Assembly (NCBI RefSeq): GCF_932526225.1 | Contig: NC_064042.1 | Coordinates: 8,776,540 to 8,840,539, forward strand | Direction: 5' to 3' | Source: Nematostella vectensis | Taxonomy: Eukaryota > Cnidaria > Anthozoa > Actiniaria > Edwardsiidae | Length of the DNA: 64,000 bases | Position numbers and translations under genes: made by a program | Part shown: positions 19,270 to 30,212 of the stretch, piece after piece | How the letters are laid out: every line of letters begins with the position of its first letter | Numbering within the stretch: position 1 is the first letter of the stretch | The notes under the pieces: generated by a model | The model's database searches: none | What the model was told of the DNA's origin: nothing | The model's input: the letters and a program-made list of their open reading frames with translations, nothing else

Positions 19270-20950
19270 AAAAGGAAGGGATAAAATATGTTGCCCCTCT
19301 AAGGAGGAACAAAATTGTCCATGCCCCCCTTATGCTTCCCCCCCAAACTGAGTTGTAGATATAATTACTTACGTTTTTTTTCACGTGCGAATGCGAACGG
19401 CCATAAAACCAAGACTGGGCGAACAACTTCACTAAAGTTAGTAAACTCGCAAAAATACCAGTTCACCTTCAAACAGCACCCCGGGGTGTAAAAAGTTGAA
19501 AGAACCACATGCAATTTTAATAATGTGATTCACTATTAAGCCCAAAGTACAAAAAATTGCCAAACGGGAAAAGCGAAATAGTTTGTTTTACAGCGTCGAT
19601 TGACAACAGGATTTGATTCAGTCATTCAAGGAATAATATTTATCTACAAAACGAACAGTCGAATTGTCCTTACAATCGGGAGGGAGGAAAGGTAAACATA
19701 AAATTCGAATTTGTTCTAGAGCCAAGAAAAGCACGGTGAAGGGTGCAAGTTTACTTGTGAGTGTTTTCTTATCGCACCGTACGCTTCGTTTTGCTAGTAA
19801 ATGTGCATTTGTGCGGTTGTTGTGCATTCCCTTTCACATATACCAAGTCTTGATGGCAGTTTTTCTTTAAAATAAATTAGAACTATTTAGGTGTCATAAT
19901 GCTAATACCATCTACTGCATTTGTTTGTTTGTTTATTGAAAGAGAATTAAATACAATCGAGTTTTTTTTGCCGTTCACTCATTGATGAGTTTTAGTCCAA
20001 ACTCAACCAACTTTTTAGATTCTAGATTTCCAGTAGTTTCTCTTTGAGTTTGATATCTTGACGTTTTTTTTTTTATCTCTTTGTGAAGATGATTTATAGC
20101 TTGCTTCCCTTGTAATCTATAGGTTTCATTATTTAGTGCATTGTTTAGTGCGTAAAATTTTTTTTCTAAGATCATGTTTTGTTTTTGTGACAAATCGCAA
20201 TAAATTGGACATAAAAAAATATAAATATGTTTTTCTCTGTATTATTTAAAAGGATAGACGCTTTCAAAATATGCATTCTGCTTTGCAGAAATATAGATGC
20301 GTTACTTTTTGCCTTTTAATATCGTTTCGAAATTATTTACAGCGTATATCTTATTGCTTTGATCACAATTGTGATCGAGTGATTTTTGCCGAAACGTTGG
20401 GTGATTTGCGCGCAAATTGTGTTCAAAAGCTTATAAAAAATATTAATAAAAATCACTGCTCCAATTGCTGCAGGATTCCTTTAAGATACTTTGCTTTGGT
20501 TACATTTTCTGGGTAAGATTCGGGCTCCACGATCAATTATATGTGTTTTTTGGGTTAGAGCGTCCTATTTTGTATGGAAGTGTCTAATGTTTATCACCCA
20601 CTTGTACAACTTTTGACGTCACAAGTAATATGTAAATTAGATATTCGGATGTCGCCGGTTTCATGCGAAAATTTGCCAAAATTGCTCTTTTTAAAGGGTT
20701 AAAAAATCAGGTTTCCGTTTAAATCAAGTATCGAAAATTGGAGGAATTATTGTTGGGATATAACGCTACTATACTAACTTGTCAATTTGTCAAAATAAGC
20801 AAAAGAAAATTTCGTGTCACGTTCTCTTTAATTGATTATGAAGGTACATGTGTGTTGCTTGAAGTAGAAACAATAAATGGTTTGAAGCAATACTTTCAAG
20901 TTCTTCATAAAAACAGCACTGATCTGAACTGTTCTGAGGTGTACATATTC
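19270..20950. other. Intergenic, no gene seen
   Basis: AT-rich DNA with short ORFs lacking domains. An open stretch to about 20939 ends in a donor-like GAG|GTGTAC but matches nothing I recognise. Confidence 0.5.
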
Positions 20951-20952
20951 AC

Positions 20953-21226
20953 TACACTCTTTTTTTTATATATATAAGAACGTCTGCTTTTCAGTTGAGG
21001 CTGGGCCGTTCTTAAAATTAGGGTATATATATAAGAATATAATTCCCAATCAATTATTAGGAAGAGAATTAAACTAATGATCAATACCAATAATAAGGTT
21101 GTTACTATGAACACAATTTGATTCTGCATTTTAGAACGCATCATGACTAAAAAAGAGGAAAAAAATCTGCTATCTGAGCCTCGGCCTGTTCTTAGCATGT
21201 TCTTATAAAAAAAGAGTGCAGTAGGG
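20953..21226. mobile_element. Short TIR element (about 270 bp)
   Basis: The left end CTACACTCTTTTTTTTATA...TAAGAAC is mirrored by GTTCTTATAAAAAAAGAGTGCAG on the right. An inner segment (CGTCTGCTTTTCAGTTGAGG) recurs inverted at 62497-62545, so it is a dispersed family. Confidence 0.5.
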
Positions 21227-21422
21227 GGAGATTAATTCAAATAATAACAATGATCAAGTATGTGCAATTAATACTAATGATCAAGTATGTAGAAACTGCT
21301 AATTATGAGAAATGTACTACAACTGAGAGCAATGCTCCCATGGATATTATCAATAAAAGATGGTGCTTAGTAATTGCAGTTTATTGCATTTCTTTTTTTA
21401 CTTATAATGCAATGACATTATT

Positions 21423-22103
21423 GGATAGAGGCTTTCAAAACAGGAAGAAAGCCATATCAGGTTATAATATTATGTCTCCATTGTGTGTGCAAAATCGCTT
21501 CAAATAGGGAGAAAATACATGATTGTTCATGAAAATACATAATTGTTTCTTAACAGATGGCTCAAGGCAAATAAGCTTAGTCTAAATATAACTAAAACAG
21601 AATTCGAACATGATCATCGGCTCTAGGCTAAGATTGAAAGCCAGAGCCGATGGTCGGAACACTGGAACATCAAAATAAGTAAAGGTATCGGTAGGAGATT
21701 ACGCGAAATCGTTGGGAGTGTTCATAGACAAGAATTTAAATTGGGAAAAACACATTAAAGAAAAGCGAAAAAAAATATTATCTGGCATTGGCGCACTTAA
21801 ACGTGTACGACCTTTCATCTCAATAAACACTGCCATAGAAATTAATAAGGCGCTAATTAAGCCTCATTTTGACTATTGAAGTCCGGTTTGGAATGGTATC
21901 AGTAGCAAGCTTAATGACAAGCTAATCCAAAATCGCGCCGTCACAATAATAACAAGATCTGATTTTGAGACTAGATCAGCTACCCAGGGGCCTTAGTCAA
22001 CTTCTAGAGTGGGATGACATTTTCACCAGTTAGGACTAAACACTTAGCGATAGCAGTTTTCAAAACTCTCAATGATCTTTTTCCCGCATACTTGAAGGAC
22101 TTG
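21423..22103 (+). pseudogene. Decayed non-LTR retrotransposon RT fragment
   Basis: Interrupted frames read RWLKANKLSLNITKTEF, then SLGVFIDKNLNWEKHIKE, SGIGALKRVRPFISINTAI and ALIKPHFDY, with in-frame stops. This is the region after the catalytic YADD-type motif (thumb) of CR1/jockey-like reverse transcriptases. No catalytic motif and no ORF start remain. A related inverted copy is at 25445-26050. Confidence 0.75.
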
Positions 22104-22114
22104 TTTGTTCAGGG

Positions 22115-22385
22115 GCGGTAAGGGTTATTTTCGTGATCCGTGAACGGCCGTTTTTGTTTATCGTGAATCGTGAAAAGGACAAATTGAAAACCGTGATCCG
22201 TGATTGCTACCTTTTTGATTCGTGAGTGGCAAAATTGATCAGCGTGAATCATGATCTATGCTCTTTAGAAATCGCGAATCGTGATTTCCGAGTAAAGATT
22301 GATCCTTGTCGTCAGTTTATCAGTTTATCGTGAAACGTGGTTTCCGATTTTCTAAACTCGTGAAACGTGCAGGGACCCTCTTTAC
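22115..22385. repeat. CGTGAATCGTGA-type degenerate repeat
   Basis: Many near copies of CGTGATCCGTGA/CGTGAATCGTGA are spaced irregularly. It has no coding character. Confidence 0.6.
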
Positions 22386-22563
22386 CCCCTGCCCCTGTTT
22401 GTAATCTGTGACTGAGAGTATAGTTTAAGGAAGCAAGAAAATAAGTAAGTGGTTCCAAAGCCCAGAAGTACTAAAAATGCAGTTTTACCTACAGTGGAGC
22501 CAAACTCTGGAACAGTTTTGCATGTGAGATACGAAACACTGTTTCACTAGGCGAATTTAAATG

Positions 22564-22823
22564 CAGGCCCGTACCCAGGATTTGGAAGGGGGTTCTCTGA
22601 TAAAAATTTAACCACCAAGGCTGCCTTTGAAGTATGCCTTTGCAGTATCTCCACGGGATGTTTATTTTTGGATTTGGCTACATACAAGAGTGATCTTACT
22701 TATGATTCTAGTTTTGTCTACAAATAGCACGTCTATTGAGAACAAAAGTGGACTTTTGGCCCTTGTGTGGGGTGGTGCGTTCGCACCCCTGCACCCCCCC
22801 CCCCCCCCCTGGGTACGGGCCTG
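22564..22823. mobile_element. MITE with CAGGCCCGTACCCAGG TIRs and AAATG target duplication
   Basis: Inverted ends of 16-17 bases lie at 22564 and at 22807-22823. The 5-base AAATG at 22559-22563 is repeated at 22824-22828 as a perfect target-site duplication. The interior has no transposase, so it is non-autonomous. Confidence 0.8.
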
Positions 22824-22840
22824 AAATGCTATATCAATGA

Positions 22841-22979
22841 GCGCGCTCTGACGAATTGTTGGAAAAAACGGCGTTGACGTCCGTGACCGCGCGCGTAGAA
22901 CGTAAAAATAGGGAAAATGCCGTTGTAGATTTCCTGTCACGGACGTCAACGCCGTTTTTCAGCAATTCGTGAGCGCGCG
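22841..22979. repeat. Short foldback with 46-48-bp arms
   Basis: The left arm (22841-22888) contains GGCGTTGACGTCCGTGAC, and the right arm (22934-22979) its reverse complement. The loop is about 45 bases. It begins 18 bases after the MITE at 22564-22823. Confidence 0.75.
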
Positions 22980-23132
22980 CGCCGTTTTTGATGCCGTTCA
23001 TGTTCACTTGCTTAAGCTCTCTAATAACCAGACTCACACACGGCAACCATGGAAACCAGTGAGCTGTAGACTTCATGTTTTTTTTGTAACTGATGGTTTT
23101 TACCGTGTTTAAATAAATGTATGTATAACACA

Positions 23133-24328
23133 ACGTCAGGAGAAAATACCGTTTTGCCGTTTGGGGTATTTTATTTAAAATTGGCGAAAATGGAGTGACA
23201 TTAGCTCTATTTTAGCCGAAATCAAGGGATTTTTCTGTTATACTATATGTAACGAATTTGAAATTTACAATATTAGACAATTTCTGCAATCACAGCCTTT
23301 GTGCAGACGTACAGATATTACACACTTTGAGCGTCGGATCCTTTTCAACATAATGAATTTCGTTACTTTTTCACATAAATTTTGAGGAGACTTTGGATTT
23401 TTTGGGCCTTTTTACATGTAAAATTGTCTATAAAAGAGTAAAAATACCCTTTAGTTCCAGGGAAGGTATAAATTTATACAATCCCAAACAGTCCCGGAGT
23501 TCAAATAGGAATGTATAAATTTATACAGTCCCGGAGTTCAAATAGGAATGTATAAATTTATACAGTCCCGGAGTTCAAAAAGGAATGTATAAATTTATAC
23601 AGTCCCCGAGTTCAAAAAGAAATGTATAAATTTATACAGTCCCGGAGTTCAAAAAGGAATGTATAAATTTATACAGTCCCCGAGTTCAAAAAGGAATGTA
23701 TAAATTTATACAGTTCCCGAGTTCAAAAAGGAATGTATAAATTTATACAGTGCCCGAGTTCAAAAAGGAATGTATAAATTTATACAGTCCCGGAGTTCAA
23801 AAAGGAATGTATAAATTTATACAGTCCCGGAATTCAAAAAGGAATGTATAAATTTATACAGTCCCGGAGTTCAAAAAGGAATGTATAAATTTATGCATTC
23901 CTATATTTGAACTCCGGGACGGTATAAATTTATACATTCAACAATTGTTGTTTCGCTCCTTTTTAAATGTAACAGATACTGACAAATAAAAGATTTTGAC
24001 ATATCTTCCGGTTATAATGGACATTATTATCGGTTATAGCTAAAACACTCATTGCTTTCTTTTATGAAACACGTCATTCGAGGTGATTTCTATTTCGCTT
24101 CTTTATAAATACAATAAATGATAAAAAAAATGGATGTTTTAGACATTCCATCCCGGAACACATAATCATTTGTGCCACGAATCGTAAAATTATCGATTGA
24201 CTTCTTAACGTAAAAGGACAAGGGAATCATATTTAGTGAAATTAGCATATTTTTAAGGCGAGTCTTGAGAAAATCGTATATTCTTGCCATTTCTTGCTAA
24301 ACGACAAAACGGCATTTTCTCCTGACGT
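23133..24328. mobile_element. 1.2-kb non-autonomous TIR element carrying a palindromic satellite
   Basis: The ends ACGTCAGGAGAAAATACCGT (23133 on) and the reverse complement of ACGTCAGGAGAAAATGCCGT (to 24328) match over about 30 bases with two differences. No transposase is seen. The interior holds the 37-bp array at 23466-23935. Confidence 0.75.
23466..23935. repeat. 37-bp tandem array, palindromic GTATAAATTTATAC core
   Basis: The core starts at 23513 and recurs every 37 bases to 23883 (11 regular positions), with one earlier copy at 23466 and one inverted terminal copy near 23922. The rest of the unit is AGTCCCGGAGTTCAAAAAGGAAT with few changes. The array is closed by an inverted TTTGAACTCCGGGAC, so its ends mirror each other. 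Confidence 0.92.
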
Positions 24329-25339
24329 GCTGTTTATGTATGTATGTACAAGTCGTAAAGCTGCTGAAAGTAGTTGAAGGGAATCAAATGCCTCAAAAAA
24401 TTAATTTTTTCCCTGTTTGCAAGGCAGGATAGACATCTTCTATAGACTTTTCGAGACTTTCAGTAAAGTAAACCAGCAAAACTTGATTTTCCCAGTATAA
24501 AGCACAGAGAAGTAAATGATTATTGTTAAAAGGAAGTAAAAAAGAGAATTGTATGAACCACACTTTCCCTTTAGGTGATCTAGTGCTATAAATCACTCAG
24601 AAATAGAGAACATTGAATGAGTCATTTGGTAACATGCATCAAAAGAAAAGAATAATAATTTAAATCCCCCATCTTTTTAATTCCTTCTCTCCCTCGAGGA
24701 AAAAAGACAAAAAAAAGGATTTTTTTATTTTATTGTTCTAAAAGATACTTTTTAAACCCAGTGAAACTTAGCCGACTATGTACAAAAATAACGTACTGCA
24801 GTTTTTAAGTACAGTAAACACCCCTAAGTAAACACCTGTAATAGCCTAGAGGTTAAGAAGCTGCAAGCTGAAATTTTCATATCAATATTTGGGTGACCTT
24901 AAAACTCGCTCGGCCAATCTCTTGGAGGCCTGGGTCTAAGGGCTTTTCAAGGCTTGTGTGATAAAGATTTGACCAAGCGATAAAGTTTTTTTTGACAAAT
25001 TTTTGCCTCGAGTCTCAAATTGACAGGAATCAGCATTTTTCACCATGTTTTCTGGAGATCAGGGAGCGGGAAAACTTTAGCTCTTCTAAATATGGGCATC
25101 AATGCCCATATAAGGCAATGCATACGAAGGACACTATCCGTGGGGAATATGTTTGATATGGCACTTTTTTCGAAATTCTGATTTATGGTTGATAACAAAA
25201 GAGATGCTTTGGAAGCACTAACTTATTTTCTTGGTTGAACATTGCTATCGCAAGTCTCGTCCTTCTCTGGTAGAAATGTCATCTCACTCTCTGGCGCGTG
25301 TTTCCAGGATTGGCCGAAGGGGGTTCGCGGTCATAGGTA

Positions 25340-25440
25340 TATGGAAAAAGCATAGTATTTGAAGATCCCTTAATAAGAAATGACCCACTTTTTGGCCGCC
25401 AAGGGAGGGGGGTGCGCGCGCACCCCCCTGTCTACGCGTC
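25340..25440 (+). repeat. Dispersed repeat, copy 1
   Basis: AAGCATAGTATTTGAAGATC...TGACCCACTTTTTGGCCGCC followed by a GTGCGCGCGCACCCCC palindrome. It matches the reverse complement of 28300-28433. Confidence 0.6.
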
Positions 25441-25444
25441 TGAC

Positions 25445-26050
25445 TCTAAAAGTTGCCTAAGGGTAGCTGATCTAGTCTCAAATCAGATCTTATTATTCTG
25501 GCAGCGCGATTTTGGAGTGTTTGCAGCTTGTCATTTAGCTTAATACTAATACCACTCCAAACCGGACTTCAATAGTCAAAATGAGGCTCAATTAGCGCCT
25601 TATAAATTTCTGTGGCAGTCTTTATTGAGATGAAAGGTCGTACACACGTTTAAAAAACAGTATTGATGGGAGAGGTATCGAGAGTAGGAGAGTAGATTAC
25701 GCGAAATCGTTGGGTGTGTTCATAGTGTGTTTTCCAACTTAAATTCTTCTCTTTGAACACGATTTCGCGTAATCTACTTTCGATACCTCTTTCCCATCAA
25801 TACTTATTTTGATGTTCCGACCAACGGCTCTGGCTTTCAATCTTTGCCTACTGGCCTAGAGACGATAATCATTAATTCTGTTTTGTTACATTTAGACTAA
25901 TTATTTGCCTTGAGCCATCTCTGTTTATGAACAACCATGTATTTTCTTGAACAATCATGTATTTGTTTTCTATTTGAAGCGATTTCGCACATACAATGAG
26001 GACAAAGTAAAACCTTATATGGCTTTCTTCCTGTTTTGAAAGCCTACAAA
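25445..26050 (-). pseudogene. Second decayed RT fragment, inverted relative to the first
   Basis: Read on the - strand it matches 21423-22103, including the non-RT leader (TTTCAAAACAGGAAGAAAGCC). About 50-60 bases around 25660-25730 are also present inverted at 25752-25801, giving a local hairpin within the fragment. It ends about 100 bases before the phospholipase gene. Confidence 0.7.
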
Positions 26051-26150
26051 AGAAACCTTAGAGCCTTATTCTTTACACCAGTTTTGATTCTGACTAAACC
26101 ATCGACTTGGAGAAAGACAAGGCGAATCTATTAGAAACGAGAGCCAAAAG

Positions 26151-29100
26151 ATGAAGTTCACGTTGATGGCAGTTGTTCTGGTCATGCTTCTTCCTTGGGA
26201 AGCTAGAGGAAGAAGTCTGGACGTGGAAGAGGTACTATCACACTCTTATTTACACATGATTTTATATCAAATATTCTACTCTATAAATGTATTTGTTTAT
26301 GGATTTCCTCTGTTAGATCACAGTCTGGTTAGATCATAAAGAACGAGTTTCCTACTTTTAATTGACTCTTTAATCTAGATTGAATATAGATATATCAAGG
26401 TGGGAGTGGGGGTTGACACCCTAAATAAAATTAAATTAAATTAATTAAGTAATCGACTGATAAAAACTAAAAAAAAATATCTCTTTTTCGGTTGTCTACA
26501 GGAGGATACAGAAGGCGCACCAGAAGCAACAGGTATTGCAATTGTTATCTCTGTTTAGAAAATAACGCCACCAGGCATATTGCTATTATAAAAAAAATAA
26601 ATAAATAAATAAAAATAAACGATCGCAGAACTGTTCTCAATTCGCTTTTTTTCTGAAGAGCTTCCAGTTATCAGGGTATGAAAGAATATACCGAAAAGGT
26701 AAGAAGAAACCACTTTCAGTAAGCGGTGAGTATCTTGATAACTGCCGCTTCATGTAATGGAATTTGCCACTTAATGTAATACTCACGTTTAAGGTAATAA
26801 AATTCGCAGCTTAATATGATAAAAAAGCAACTAAACTGAGTACAAGTGGTCTTAGGGTCAAATGCGGTGCAGCAAAGACGGGCTACGTGACGTCCAATCC
26901 AAGAGAAACTGCTTTTGTTGTCGTTTTAGCGGGAAATTCGAGTTAGCGCGAGATGAAGTTATTGGCGTCAGTTGTGTATGCTCGTCAATAGAGGACTTGG
27001 CTAAGAAATCACGTGACTGTTTGGGCGGCAAACTAGCGCGCGCTCAGCCTTTAAGCGGCAAAATAACAACAACCAAAAGCAACTAATTTAGCGCTGGAAA
27101 AAAGCCAGGATTCTTTTTTTGAGAAAGGGATTAGTTTCAATTAAAGATTTTATTTTGTCGTCGTTCTCTGTATGACGGGCGCAGTCATTTCCGATTTCTT
27201 TTGTTTGATAGTTTTGTTTTTAAATTTGCCACCCAGAAAGGTCACGTGATCTCTTAGCGCAAGTCCCCTATTCTAAATGCACCTGGTGTTAAAAAGGTTG
27301 TCTACATCTACCCTTCGCAATGTTTATACTCCATTCGACATTCTCGCCCCGGCAATGTTTTTAGAAATAGGTTTATATTACACCCCCCCCCCCCCTGAAA
27401 TGCAAAACTTCGATATATCCGAACCTCCTGCTAACTGAAAGCGGATGAAAGCCCTATTCTTTATATTTTACCTTGATTATTGGAAGCTTTTCAGTAAGAG
27501 GTGAATGTAAAAGAGAACAGTTCTGCAATCGTTTTGCCTTTCCGTTGTTTGTTATTTTGCAATACATGGAAATGTATAAATTAGATTATTATACATTTCA
27601 CTTCCGTACGCGTAGAAAACCAGGTTTGTTACAGGCTGTGGACTGTGGACTGATTGACGGTCTCGTAACACACCTATTTTACAAGCGAGGAAAATGAATA
27701 TATAATTATATTATATATTAGTCATGTGACTATATGGATAACTTTTTTCAAGATCAGTTGTATAATACAAGTACAACAGATTACGCCTTATTATAATTTA
27801 AAATACTAAATAATCATACTTTATATGCTGTTATTTAAACGAAAGTCGAGATGTTAAAGTTGCTACTCTTACAGTTCAGAAAAGACAAATTTGGCAGTTT
27901 CGAAAAATGATAAAATGTGCAACTGGAAGAAGTGCTTGGGATTACAATCGCTACGGAAACTGGTGTGGACGTGGAGGAAGTGGAACCCCAGTGGATGGAG
28001 TTGACAGGTATTGCACGTTATTATGACCCCCCCCCCCCCCCTCTACCCCCCTTATTGAATCTTGTTCACGTGCCTGATTTAAAACAAGCCTGTTATTTTA
28101 ATAAAGCAGGGGCCTTTGACAGCATGAGGCGTGCTGAGTCACTTGTCTCTCTATCGTGATTCATCACCAACCATAGTCAGTTGTTTCTAGAATCTATTTG
28201 ATGACCTTGTTCCACCACTTAATGTAGCACTTATGCAGCCACAGCCATGAAAGTTTCTCAGTCATTCTAAAGATTGGGACCTTAACGGTGGAGAACCTAT
28301 TTTCTTTTTACGACCCGCGCCCGCGAACACAGGGGGATGGGGCTGCGCAAGGTAAGCGCGAACCCCCACTTGGCGGCCACAAAATGGGTCATGTCTTATT
28401 AAAGAATCTTTAAATACTATGCTTTTTCTAGAAGAACTCAAGCTCGCGCAGATGGTCAAGTTTAATCACAATTTCATTATTTTAGATGTTGCAGGGCTCA
28501 TGACCTTTGCTGGGGTGAGGTCAAACACTGCCACCCGTTCTCGAACCTTTACAGATACAGGATTTCTGGGAAATATCCCAGCTGCTCCATCACATGCAGT
28601 GAGTATAATCATACAATATAACCGAAAATCCCAAAATTTGATAAACACTCTTTAAGGCATAGGTAGAAAGTCGTAGACTAGTCGTTGACTAGTGCCATCC
28701 TGGGTTTCCAAAGATGCGAAGAACGAGGCGGCAATTTTATATGTAGGATTAAGCCAACGCACTTTGTCATAAGATATTTATTACAAAGTGCGTCAATTTT
28801 GTTACAAAGCGCGTTAGATTATTTAAACAAAGTTCATCAAAATTTATTACACAGTACGTCAAAATGTATTACACAGTGCATCAGGTATTACAAAGTGCGT
28901 CAATTATAACAAAGTCCATTGGTACAGTGACTCCCCATAAAAAAGTCACATTCCTCCTATCCTTTGGGGTATAAAATTCGTACCAAGTGCTATTCCTTTA
29001 GAAAATTTGCTTTCCCAAAGCGTATCTTCCAGCCCGACCCTTTAAAATAATCTTCCTGTTCATTTTCTCGACAAGCCCTCTTTTTAGGGGGAGTTCCACC

Positions 29101-29530
29101 GGGAATTTCAGCTGTCAACTGGTCGAACAAAGTGTGAATCCGTAAACACAGCATTCATCATACCCCAATTGATCTCCTATGGCACTCTACCAATATGCTT
29201 AAAGCATTTTTAACGTGTTTTTAACGCGTTGTGGTTTGAGAGCTGGATGTTCAGCTCATTCTGTTAGTAGCCCGCAATCGTGTGGGACCGATTAGGCTTA
29301 TCAATGCTGGAAATGTAGCCTAGAGTACCAGTAGTTCGTATACATGTGAAAATCTATTTTATTCATATCCGTAAAATAATTTCAGTAATTTGCTGAGCAT
29401 GAATTTTTTATGCTTATTTTTCAAAGATGCCGGAAAAAACGACAGTTGTGAGCAAAGCATTTGTAACTGCGACAAGGCGGCTGCTGAATGCTTTGCAAGG
29501 AACACGTACAACCCCAACAACAAGCACTAA
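26151..29530 (+). CDS. Secreted phospholipase A2 (5 exons, complete)
   Basis: Exons are 26151-26231, 26502-26532, 27875-28007, 28486-28598 and 29427-29530. All have GT-AG junctions and consistent phases (0, 1, 2, 1), giving 153 residues. Residues 1 to about 20 are a signal peptide. A short acidic propeptide ends in Lys-Arg (40-41), a likely processing site. The Ca2+ loop YGNWCGRGGSG is at 64-74, the active-site CCRAHD has His 87 and Asp 88, and CNCDKAAAEC carries the second catalytic Asp 135. Twelve Cys after position 52 can form six disulfides. Secreted PLA2 hydrolyses the sn-2 ester of phospholipids. In cnidarians the family serves digestion and venom; which applies here cannot be read from sequence. 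No lesion is visible. Confidence 0.93.
27006..27256. mobile_element. TCACGTGAC-ended MITE in PLA2 intron 2
   Basis: The left end AATCACGTGACTGTTTGGG is mirrored by CTGGGTGGC/GTCACGTGATC on the right, and a GCGCGCGCTC block is internal. A relative lies at 46111-46341. Confidence 0.5.
28300..28433 (-). repeat. Dispersed repeat, copy 2, in PLA2 intron 3
   Basis: Reverse-complement counterpart of 25340-25440. It shares the GGCGGCCACAAAATGGGTCA-like block and a terminal AAATACTATGCTTTT. A C-rich run (28027-28042) lies earlier in the same intron. Confidence 0.6.
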
Positions 29531-29958
29531 ATCGGGAGTTGTCTCGTCGATAACACTATTAAGTAAAAAAATATAAAATAAAATTTAATTCTGATCATTT
29601 GATCAATGTTGAAATAAATCTTGTAAACTAAAAGAAGCATTAAAGGAGCATTCAAAACAATATTTGTTGTTGCTTTTTATCCTGATTTTTTTCTATTTCT
29701 TTCTCTCTGTAAGTGTTATACATTATACGAGTTATACGAGGTGTGTTGGGTCACAATTACTGCCTAATCCTCACAGTTGAATATTTGACGCTTTTTCAGT
29801 TACAGTTCGGTTCCCGTGTCACGTACAGTAGCGAATCTAAGCAGAAGGGACGGTTTAGAGGGTTTCAACCCCCCGTTTTCGATTGCCAGGGGGAAGTCTT
29901 AGTCGAAATGAATGGCCATACAGAATTTCCCTCCCTACTGTTTCTAATTGGTGTTCAT

Positions 29959-30212
29959 TTAAAGCCGCATTGTCACCAGTTTACTTCCGGAAGTCCGTCG
30001 GAAACCACAACCGTCAAAAGACAAAAGAATCTATTAGAATCCGCGCTATAAAACGGGCCATCCGCTCTAAATTATCAATCACATCCTCAAAGAAACTTCC
30101 AAAAGACACACTGCTTTTAAAATTTTGAAATATTTTCCGCAGTTTCCTTTAAAAATCATCGGAGATTGAAACGTACTCGACCGGAAGTAAACTGGTGACA
30201 ATGCGGCTTTAA
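29959..30212. mobile_element. MITE with perfect 32-bp TIRs and TTAA ends
   Basis: TTAAAGCCGCATTGTCACCA (29959 on) continues to a 32-base arm that is exactly reverse-complemented at 30181-30212. TTAA at each outer end fits piggyBac-type insertion. There is no transposase inside. The intact arms suggest recent activity. Confidence 0.85.

Noticed and set aside
19118..19432. Poly-Gly and poly-Pro open frames on the two strands
   Set aside because: Caused by the 50-base G run.
23466..23935. CRISPR-like look of the regular palindromic array
   Set aside because: The segments between palindromes are nearly identical, not unique spacers, no cas genes exist, and the host is eukaryotic; it is a minisatellite in a transposon.
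29713..30128. Overlapping open frames after the PLA2 gene
   Set aside because: They run through the TTAA-ended MITE and have no domain.
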